Shown here: in pieces, positions 30,775 through 36,519 of the stretch
How positions within the stretch are numbered: the first letter of the stretch is position 1
Layout: each line of letters starts with the position of its first letter
DNA from: Paracoccaceae bacterium
GTDB lineage: Bacteria > Pseudomonadota > Alphaproteobacteria > Rhodobacterales > Rhodobacteraceae
Direction: 5' to 3'
Length of the DNA stretch: 36,519 bases
Assembly: GCA_014859945.1 (NCBI GenBank)
Contig: JACZKR010000199.1
Coordinates: 1 to 36,519 of the forward strand
The notes under the pieces: generated by a model
Database searches by the model: none
Told to the model about the DNA's origin: nothing
The model's input: the letters and a program-made list of their open reading frames with translations, nothing else
Made by a program: the position numbers and the translations under genes

Positions 30775-30803
30775 TTGACAACCGGGCGGCGCCGTTCCCA
30801 AAT
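30775..30803 (+). promoter_or_regulatory. candidate hpf promoter in the lptB-hpf gap
   Basis: This 203-bp gap holds TTGACA (30775-30780) set inside the inverted repeat CGGTTGACAACCG (30772-30784), and a poor -10 (CCAAAT, 30798-30803) after 17 bp. No short gene or rpoN remnant was seen in the gap. A GAAGGAGG-type ribosome site follows before hpf. Confidence 0.35.
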
Positions 30804-30958
30804 GAAAGGGATGAGAGCGACAACCGCCCCCCTCCATCCTGCATCTGCGGCCGAAACCCGGCCCCGCCACGATGGAGACTGCTGCTTTTCCTGCCATGGA
30901 AAGAAGGGCCCGGCGCGTCCCGCGTCCGGGTTGGAATGACGACCGAGAAGGAGGCATC

Positions 30959-31534
30959 ATGCGCTATCAGATCAGCGGCAAACAGATCGACATCGGCGAG
31001 GCGCTGCAGACCCATGTGAAGGCCGAACTGGGCGAGGTGGTTGAAAAATACGCCCAACGCCCGACCGAGGCGGTCGTGGTCTTTTCGCGCTCGGCGCATG
31101 AGTATGTCTGCGAGGCGGTCATCCATCTGGCGACCGGCCTGACCGCGCAGGCCAAGGGCCATGCCACTGAAATCTATGCTGCTTTTGAAAGCTGCCGCGA
31201 GAAAATGGACAAGCAGCTGCGCCGCTACAAACGGCGTTTGCGCAACCATCACGCAGATCGTTCACAACCTGTTGAATTCGGCGAAGGCGCCGCCTATATC
31301 CTCGCGCCATCCGACGAGCCCGAGGATAATGACGCCGACACGCTGCAGCCGGTCGTCATTGCCGAGATGGAGACGAAGATTCCTTCGATCACCGTGGGCG
31401 AGGCGGTCATGCAGCTTGATCTGGCGGGCCAGCGTCTTCTGGTCTTCCGGAATGAGGGGCATGGCGGGGTGAATGTGGTGTATCGCCGGGATGACGGCAA
31501 CATCGGCTGGATCGACCCGCGCAACAGCAAGTAA
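30959..31534 (+). CDS. hpf: ribosome hibernation promoting factor, long form
   Basis: A 191-residue protein with an N-terminal S30AE domain (MRYQISGKQIDIGEALQTHV, about 1-105) and the C-terminal dimerisation domain (IPSITVGEAVMQLDLAGQRL... RRDDGNIGWIDP). Long HPF dimerises 70S ribosomes into 100S particles in stationary phase. ATG 30959 has AAGGAGG at 30948-30954; an upstream ATG at 30872 is in frame, but its residues are not domain-like. A small CCCC-GAGA-GGGG hairpin follows the stop at 31535-31546 before ptsN. Confidence 0.93.
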   Translation: MRYQISGKQIDIGEALQTHVKAELGEVVEKYAQRPTEAVVVFSRSAHEYVCEAVIHLATGLTAQAKGHATEIYAAFESCREKMDKQLRRYKRRLRNHHADRSQPVEFGEGAAYILAPSDEPEDNDADTLQPVVIAEMETKIPSITVGEAVMQLDLAGQRLLVFRNEGHGGVNVVYRRDDGNIGWIDPRNSK

Positions 31535-31564
31535 CCCCGAGAGGGGAAGGAAACGGGCAGGGCG

Positions 31565-32029
31565 ATGGACCTATCGAAGCTTCTGATCCCCGGAGCGGTG
31601 CGCGTGCTTGGTCAGATGACCAGCAAGAAGCGGCTGTTTCAGGAACTTGGCGAGATCGCGGCGCAGGCCTACGGGCTGAACGGCGCGCAGGCTTTCGACG
31701 GGCTGCAAGAGCGCGAAAGCCTTGGTCCGACCGGGGTCGGCAATGGCATCGCCCTGCCACATGCGCGGCTTGAGGGGCTGGAAAAGATTGTCGGTCTTTT
31801 CGTGCGCCTCGAAAAGCCGCTGGAATATGACAGTGTCGATCGCCAGCCGATCGACCTGGTCTTCTGCCTGCTGGCGCCGAAGGATTCGGGGGTGGACCAC
31901 CTCAAGGCGCTGGCGCTGGTCAGCCGCACCATGCGCGACGCCGCGGTCTGCGCCAAGCTGCGCGCCAACAACGACCCGGCCAAGCTTTACGCCATCCTGA
32001 CCGAAGCCCGCACCACGCAAGCCGCCTGA
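31565..32029 (+). CDS. ptsN: PTS IIA-like nitrogen regulatory protein PtsN
   Basis: A 154-residue EIIA-Ntr domain. The phosphorylated His is His66 in VGNGIALPHARL. SKKRLFQELGEIAAQAYG and LVFCLLAPKDSGVDHLKALA are the other conserved parts. It receives phosphate from the PTS-Ntr chain (PtsP, NPr) and adjusts potassium transport, carbon and nitrogen responses. The hpf-ptsN pairing is widespread; the usual upstream rpoN is missing here. Its TGA abuts the stop of the facing sulfotransferase gene. Confidence 0.93.
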   Translation: MDLSKLLIPGAVRVLGQMTSKKRLFQELGEIAAQAYGLNGAQAFDGLQERESLGPTGVGNGIALPHARLEGLEKIVGLFVRLEKPLEYDSVDRQPIDLVFCLLAPKDSGVDHLKALALVSRTMRDAAVCAKLRANNDPAKLYAILTEARTTQAA

Positions 32030-32038
32030 TCAGGCGGC
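32021..32038. repeat. 18-bp perfect palindrome joining two stop codons
   Basis: GCCGCCTGATCAGGCGGC is centred exactly on the junction of the ptsN stop (TGA, 32027-32029) and the sulfotransferase stop (complement of TCA, 32030-32032). Both proteins therefore end in Ala-Ala within it. It can fold as a 6-bp GC stem with a TGATCA loop and may terminate transcription from both sides. Confidence 0.7.
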
Positions 32039-33439
32039 CGGCGCCCAGTTGGCAAAGCCGTAGCCCGCATAGTCGCGCCAGTAGGCGGCGCGCGCGGCCT
32101 CTTCCAGATCGGGGCCGTAAAGGGCCGCCAGCGGGAAGGGGCCGGCATCCTCTTCGGGGGGCAAGGGCGGCAGGTCCTGGCCGGTTTCGGCGGCAAGCCA
32201 TTGGCGCCCCTGCTCCAGCCGGTCTTCGCGCAGCACCACGTCAGGCCCTTGCACCCCGGCAAAGCCCTGCAGGATGGCGCCCTGCGTGGCGAACTGCGGC
32301 GGTATCCGCAGCTCGGTTCGGCCGTTCAGGATGTGCTTGATCAGCTCCAGAAACACCACCAGCCCCTCACGGAACTCGGCCGCGGTGTCAAAGCCCTTGC
32401 CCTTAGGGGGCAGCTGGAACTTGTGGACCCGTTTCAGATAGGGCCGCAGCTCGGGCATCCATTCCTTGCGCAGGAAGTCGGCATAGGCGGCATGGGCGCG
32501 CGCCAGCGGGTGGCGGATCACGGTAAAGCTGCGGTGGCCCGGATGGGCCTCACGCCAGCGGCGCAGCGTCTGGCGGTCCATCCCGGTCTGCACCGGACCC
32601 ATGCCGTTCAGCCATTTGCGCAGCCGCGCCTCGGGCGCAGATTTCACCGGCAGGAACAAAAGCGGCGCGGCGTTTGACGCGATGTACTGCGGCACCGATC
32701 CGGCGCGGCGCGGCTCAAAATTCGGGGTCTGCGACAGGCCGAAGAAGTCGATGCTGGCCAGACCGGCCCGCATCTCTTCAGGGTTGGCCACCTTGTCTTC
32801 GATCGCTTCGGGGTTCTGCTTCTTGAAGCGGAAGTTCAGCTCTTTCAGCCGCCCCTCAACCCCCAGAAACCCCGCCAGCCCGTTCAGCACATCCAGATCC
32901 AGGATGTCGTCATAGTCAATGTAGAAGGCCGTCTGACCGGTGGCCTGCAGCCGGTGCAGAAGCCGGCGCTGGAACTGCTGCAACACCTCAAGCCGATGCT
33001 CGAACTCTGCCAGATCGAAGGGGGGGCGGACGGTCTTCAGATGCTTGGTGTTGGCCAGCCACCACTGGTCGCTTTCCATCGCGATCTTCCAGCTGATGTA
33101 GCTGTCCAGATGGTTCCGCGTCAGGATGATCTTGGCCACCGAGGGGTCATCGGCCACGATGTCGAACACCCGCGGGTCGTGATCGTGGAAATAGCGGAAA
33201 CCCGGCATCCCTTCGGTCTGGCTGCGCATCGCGGCCAGAAGAACGCGGGGGTCGGCATTGCGGGCGGCAATCGGCACACCCAGCATTTCCTCCTTGCCCT
33301 CGCCGCCCATGAAGAAGGGGTTGAACGCCTCACCGTGGCACCTGACCCCGGCAATCGCGTTCAGGTTCGCCTCAAGAAAGTTCGACCCGGTGCGCATTTC
33401 TGCGAACACGACAAAGCTCGTGAACGGCGTCTTCGTCAT
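32030..33439 (-). CDS. protein with two sulfotransferase-like halves
   Basis: A 469-residue protein. The N-terminal half has the PAPS phosphosulfate-binding loop FAEMRTGSNFLEANLNAI (near 12-29) and a 3'-phosphate motif IILTRNHLDSYIS (near 103-115), as in Stf0/NodH-type sulfotransferases. The C-terminal half has a second 3'-phosphate-like motif SFTVIRHPLARAHAAYADFL (near 306-325), but no clear second PAPS loop. It would transfer sulfate to a carbohydrate or glycolipid in the cytosol. It is the last gene after GT4, GT2 and GT14 genes, so a sulfated surface polysaccharide is likely. Whether the second half is active is uncertain. Confidence 0.8.
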   Translation of the reverse strand: MTKTPFTSFVVFAEMRTGSNFLEANLNAIAGVRCHGEAFNPFFMGGEGKEEMLGVPIAARNADPRVLLAAMRSQTEGMPGFRYFHDHDPRVFDIVADDPSVAKIILTRNHLDSYISWKIAMESDQWWLANTKHLKTVRPPFDLAEFEHRLEVLQQFQRRLLHRLQATGQTAFYIDYDDILDLDVLNGLAGFLGVEGRLKELNFRFKKQNPEAIEDKVANPEEMRAGLASIDFFGLSQTPNFEPRRAGSVPQYIASNAAPLLFLPVKSAPEARLRKWLNGMGPVQTGMDRQTLRRWREAHPGHRSFTVIRHPLARAHAAYADFLRKEWMPELRPYLKRVHKFQLPPKGKGFDTAAEFREGLVVFLELIKHILNGRTELRIPPQFATQGAILQGFAGVQGPDVVLREDRLEQGRQWLAAETGQDLPPLPPEEDAGPFPLAALYGPDLEEAARAAYWRDYAGYGFANWAPAA

Positions 33440-33442
33440 GGG

Positions 33443-35146
33443 TCACTTCACCAGATAGGGGCGGCCGCGCCGCGTGGTTGGCGGGCGCAGGTCACCCGAG
33501 GCCGGGAAATCGCCCATCAGCACCGGCTGCATGCCCTGATTGCGCAGATTCTGCAGGAACTGGCCAAAGCCGGTCAGGTCGTTCAGCCGCGGCACTTCGG
33601 TCAGTCGCCGCATCGACCGCGGGCTGATCTCATCCACGATGGTCTGCAGGGGCTCCATCGGGTTTTCGACGAACTCGGCCAAGGTCCAGGTCCGCACCCG
33701 CGCCTTCACCCAGGGGCTGCGCAGCACCGACAGGAAATCGGCCTCGATCTTCTGCAACTGCGCCGCCTCGCGCCGGATGTCGCCGAAATTGCGGTTCGAC
33801 TGGAACAGCGGAATGGCCCAGGCGCCCGAGACGACAGAGATCTGCGCGTTCGGATCGCCCGCCATGAACCAGTTCAGCGTCTGATTGTCGCCGGGGCCGA
33901 ACTGAAAGCACTGCCTCTCGCCCCTGGTGTTCCACAACAGGCTGGTCAGGAAGCTTTTCGGGTTGTAGTCGCGCAGCTTGGCGCTGGCCGACAGCGCGCC
34001 GTTGTAGATCGCCTCTCCCCCGGCAAAATCCACGCGGTCAGGGGCGAACAGATGGCCATGCACCCGCGTTCCGGTGGTCTTGCCCAGCCAGATCTCAAAA
34101 TTCTCGAAGACATCCGAGAAACCCTCGAACACCGAATAGGGTGCGGCGGTGCGGCCGTTCTCCCAGTTCTCATTCGGATGGCGGGACTGCATGTAAAGGC
34201 CGGCGCGGCCCTTGGTCCGCCGTTCCACCGCCTTGGCAAACAGCCGGTCGATCTTGCCGGGGTTCGGTTCGGTCGCCTGACTGGCGGGGGTGTCGGTCAG
34301 GAAGCTGCGGTAAAGCTTGTCGGCATGCGGCCAGATCTTGCGCGCCACGAAACAGTCCGACCGCCGCAGGATCTGCAGGTGGTCGTCATAGAAGATATGC
34401 GGCTTGCCCTGAAAGTCGAACTTCGACAGCGTCAGCGACCGGCTTTCGACCTGCCCCGAGACCAGCCGCACCAGCGTCTGGAAATAGCTTTCGTCGGGAA
34501 TCCACACGCGGCGGAAATAGCCGTCGATCTCATCCCGGTCGGGATTGTCGAGGATGGCCGACAGCGTCTGCCGGGTCAGGCACCACCACTGGCTGCCCAG
34601 ATGCGGCACCAGCCCCGCCGGAATGCGCCGGCGAAAGCCGATGCGGCGCTGCACCCGCACATACCAGTCGAACAGCCGCCGCTGCTTGCGCCAGCTGAAG
34701 GGGAAGCGCAGGGTGAAGCGTTCGACATCCAGCCCGCCGATGGTCCAGCCGACATCTTCGGTCGTGACGCTTTCGATGAAATCGGTCTTGGGCCGCTCGT
34801 CCAGATAGCGCACCAGCTCTTCCACGGGCCGCAGGGGCAGGCAGGACCCCGAGGCCAGATAGACATGCCGCACCCCCGGAAAGCTGTGCAGCATCACCGT
34901 CGCCGCTTCCTGCGTGGCGGCCACCAGCCCCCAGGTGCCCCATTCGCAGGCGTGCCGGCCGGAAAAGCGGATGTTCTTCAGATCGGCCAGTGCCTTGACC
35001 AACCCGTTATAGGCCCGCCGACGCACCCGCCGGTCCACATGGATGACCACAGGGCAATCCCGTTCCGCCCAGTGACGCGCCACCTGCGCCGCGCGGTCCA
35101 GCGCGGTGTGGCACAGCATCACGAAGCCGACGGTGCCGCTTGTCAT
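33443..35146 (-). CDS. GT14-like (core-2/I-branching) glycosyltransferase with C-terminal extension
   Basis: A 567-residue protein. Residues 1-280 match the GT14 family (VGFVMLCHTALDRAAQVARH, VIHVDRRV, FSGRHACEWGTWGLVAATQE, HVYLASGSCLPLRP, GSQWWCLTRQTLSAI, WIPDESYFQTLV), whose members include branching N-acetylglucosaminyl- and peptide xylosyltransferases. The C-terminal 280 residues form a separate domain of unknown role (DUF5927/5928-like by memory). No signal peptide is seen. The start overlaps the upstream GT2 gene by ATGA and it lies 3 bp from the sulfotransferase gene. The acceptor is unknown. Confidence 0.82.
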   Translation of the reverse strand: MTSGTVGFVMLCHTALDRAAQVARHWAERDCPVVIHVDRRVRRRAYNGLVKALADLKNIRFSGRHACEWGTWGLVAATQEAATVMLHSFPGVRHVYLASGSCLPLRPVEELVRYLDERPKTDFIESVTTEDVGWTIGGLDVERFTLRFPFSWRKQRRLFDWYVRVQRRIGFRRRIPAGLVPHLGSQWWCLTRQTLSAILDNPDRDEIDGYFRRVWIPDESYFQTLVRLVSGQVESRSLTLSKFDFQGKPHIFYDDHLQILRRSDCFVARKIWPHADKLYRSFLTDTPASQATEPNPGKIDRLFAKAVERRTKGRAGLYMQSRHPNENWENGRTAAPYSVFEGFSDVFENFEIWLGKTTGTRVHGHLFAPDRVDFAGGEAIYNGALSASAKLRDYNPKSFLTSLLWNTRGERQCFQFGPGDNQTLNWFMAGDPNAQISVVSGAWAIPLFQSNRNFGDIRREAAQLQKIEADFLSVLRSPWVKARVRTWTLAEFVENPMEPLQTIVDEISPRSMRRLTEVPRLNDLTGFGQFLQNLRNQGMQPVLMGDFPASGDLRPPTTRRGRPYLVK

Positions 35147-36159
35147 GCCCAGTTCCCCTTGGACATGAGGCCGAGGATCTCAAGCTGGCGCCAGTTGATG
35201 TATTTCTCGCTCCACTTGCACCACAGGTCGGGCTCTTTCGAGACGGCCAGCCGGTAGGCGCGGTATTCGTGGCTGTTGGCGTAGTGCTGCTTGCGCTCCA
35301 TCTCTTCTTCCGCCTTGCGCGCGAAAGTGTCGAGGAACTTGGCATGCAACAGCACGCCCGAGGCCTTTTCGCCCCCCCATTCGTCATAGACCTGATTCAG
35401 CCCGCGCGGCAGCAGCATATGGGTCGAGCTGACATAGGCATAATCGCGGTGCCACTTCACCAGCGGGATCTTGTTCAGCGCCGGCGCCCGTTCCGGCGCA
35501 TCGGCAAAGAACATCCGCATCCGCGGCCCGCCCTGAATCCACAGGTTGCCGTATTTGTGGTTGCGGCTGATCACATAGTTGCCGCTGTCGAACCAGGGCG
35601 CGATTTCAAACGGGTCCTGCCCCTCACGGTAAGGCGTCACGTCGAAGGGGCCCTTGGGATACATGTCCAGAAGCATCGCCGAGAAGGACTTGATCGACGA
35701 AGCATCCAGCCAGTCGGTCAGCGCGCGCAGGGGCCGGGTATCGCAGAACGGATAGACAAAGAATTCATCCGGATCGACCACAAGGCACCAGTGGCCGTGG
35801 CCGTGGCGCATCTGCAGCCAGTTCAGCCAATCGACGCCGAAGCGCGACCGCTTGTAGCTGGCGGGCGTGGTCCACAGCGACACGTCGGGCTGTTCGGCCA
35901 GATATTCGGCCCCGCCATCGTCGCTGTCATTGTCGACCATCAGGAAGTGGTTCACCCCAAGGTCGCGGTAGTATTTCAGGAAGAACGGCAGGCGGACCCG
36001 TTCGTTGCGGAAGGTGGTGAAGACAAGGATATGGTCGCCCTTGATCAGGTCTGTCCTGTCGATCACCGGCCGCAGCTCACGCCGTTTGCGGAACGCGCGG
36101 ATGCGCCACCGCTTGCGGGCCAGTCGCAGCATGTATCTGGACAGAAAGCTCAACCCCAA
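35143..36159 (-). CDS. GT2-like glycosyltransferase
   Basis: A 338-residue protein of the Glyco_tranf_2_4/GT92-like type: DHILVFTTFRNERVRLPFFL, HFLMVDNDSDDGGAEYL, and the metal-binding WCLVVDPDEFFVYP (DxD equivalent). The Arg/Lys-rich N-terminus has no membrane segment. The start is a TTG at 36159 with GGAAAGG 6 bp upstream; an internal ATG at 36132 has no ribosome site. It is co-translated with the GT14 gene. It adds a sugar to a surface glycan of unknown structure. Confidence 0.85.
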   Translation of the reverse strand: MGLSFLSRYMLRLARKRWRIRAFRKRRELRPVIDRTDLIKGDHILVFTTFRNERVRLPFFLKYYRDLGVNHFLMVDNDSDDGGAEYLAEQPDVSLWTTPASYKRSRFGVDWLNWLQMRHGHGHWCLVVDPDEFFVYPFCDTRPLRALTDWLDASSIKSFSAMLLDMYPKGPFDVTPYREGQDPFEIAPWFDSGNYVISRNHKYGNLWIQGGPRMRMFFADAPERAPALNKIPLVKWHRDYAYVSSTHMLLPRGLNQVYDEWGGEKASGVLLHAKFLDTFARKAEEEMERKQHYANSHEYRAYRLAVSKEPDLWCKWSEKYINWRQLEILGLMSKGNWA

Positions 36160-36198
36160 CCTTTCCTTGTCGCCGGAAACGTCCTGCGGGCTGGCGTA

Positions 36199-36519
36199 TC
36201 ATTCAAGGCTTAAGACCCGGTTGAAGTGGTCTTCCCAAGCGGGAAGCGCCCGTCCCATGCCTTGCCCACGCAACCTGCCCGGGTTTTCCGTGCGTTCTTC
36301 TATCTTGTGCTGCCAAGGATACCGGTCCTCAAGGGGCAGGTAAACCGCATAGTCGCCCAAAAGTTCTTTGGTCACAGCCAGATCGCCGGCAATCACCGGC
36401 GTGCCAAGCGCAGCGGCTTCCAGCGGGGGCAGACCGAAGCCTTCGGCCATGCTGGGGAACAAAAGCGCCTCGGCGCCGGCCAAAAGGGCGGCCACCGCGC
36501 CATCGCCCAGTCCCTGCAG
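36199..36519 (-). CDS. GT4 glycosyltransferase, 3' part only
   Basis: The frame is open to the end of the window, so the visible 106 codons are the C-terminal end of a group 1 (GT4, GT-B fold) glycosyltransferase. The nucleotide-sugar binding motif FPSMAEGFGLPPLEAAALGTPVI (an E-x7-E segment) is intact. The N-terminal acceptor domain lies outside. It stands 39 bp upstream of the GT2 gene in the same direction. Confidence 0.85.
   Translation of the reverse strand: MQGLGDGAVAALLAGAEALLFPSMAEGFGLPPLEAAALGTPVIAGDLAVTKELLGDYAVYLPLEDRYPWQHKIEERTENPGRLRGQGMGRALPAWEDHFNRVLSLE

Noticed and set aside
32954-35257. A 767-codon plus-strand open frame
   Set aside because: It is antisense to the GT14 and sulfotransferase genes, both of which have recognisable motifs, and has no ribosome site or domain of its own.
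1-36519. CRISPR arrays, tRNA, rRNA, insertion sequences, att sites
   Set aside because: No regularly spaced repeats, cloverleaf-like or rRNA-like sequences, transposase or integrase motifs were seen on either strand.

Overview
The window looks like a stretch of an alphaproteobacterial chromosome from the Rhodobacterales (Paracoccaceae-like). The DNA is GC-rich, genes are packed with ATGA-type overlaps, and several gene sets are typical of that group: a complete bhcABCD/bhcR set for the beta-hydroxyaspartate cycle, rnd-kdsD-lptC-lptA-lptB followed by hpf and ptsN, and a sulfotransferase/GT14 polysaccharide locus. No rRNA, tRNA, CRISPR array, insertion sequence or phage gene was seen. No gene-free gap exceeds about 205 bp.

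Region 1 (about 0.7-17.0 kb) is a catabolic island. A GntR/FCD repressor-type gene faces a four-gene operon: gentisate-dioxygenase-like cupin, FAA hydrolase, branch-1 nitrilase and flavin-binding protein. A second operon follows: a NicX-like 2,5-dihydroxypyridine dioxygenase, an acyl-CoA-dehydrogenase-like flavoprotein that appears to lack the usual catalytic Glu, an SRPBCC-alpha/beta-hydrolase fusion, a TetR regulator, a glutamine-synthetase-like ligase, a flavin reductase and an APC permease. On the other strand lies a three-subunit molybdenum hydroxylase with its own MoaD-like protein. Both plus-strand operons carry palindromes built on ATTTTCGAAAAT, which suggests control by the GntR protein. 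My inference is an uptake and degradation route for an N-heteroaromatic (pyridine-type) or aromatic amine compound: hydroxylation, ring opening, deformylation and release of C4/C1 products. The gene combination matches no pathway I can name, and the substrate is unknown.

Region 2 (17.1-20.6 kb, minus) is a SitABCD-type Mn/Fe/Zn ABC importer preceded by a perfect TGCAAAT-C-ATTTGCA palindrome resembling an alphaproteobacterial Mur (manganese) box. Region 3 (20.7-26.1 kb) is the beta-hydroxyaspartate cycle, bhcABCD on the minus strand and the IclR-type regulator bhcR divergent. It converts glyoxylate plus glycine to oxaloacetate-level carbon without CO2 loss.

Region 4 (26.2-32.0 kb, plus) begins with an unrecognised protein with a CHAP/NlpC-like Cys-His layout. 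It continues with ribonuclease D, KdsD, LptC, LptA and LptB (Kdo supply and LPS export), then the hibernation factor HPF and PtsN. The rpoN gene that often sits between lptB and hpf in other proteobacteria is absent here.

Region 5 (32.0-36.5 kb, minus) is the downstream end of a surface polysaccharide cluster: a GT4 glycosyltransferase cut by the window edge, a GT2-like enzyme, a GT14 enzyme with a long C-terminal extension, and a protein with two sulfotransferase-like halves. ptsN and the sulfotransferase gene meet tail to tail with abutting stop codons inside an 18-bp perfect palindrome.
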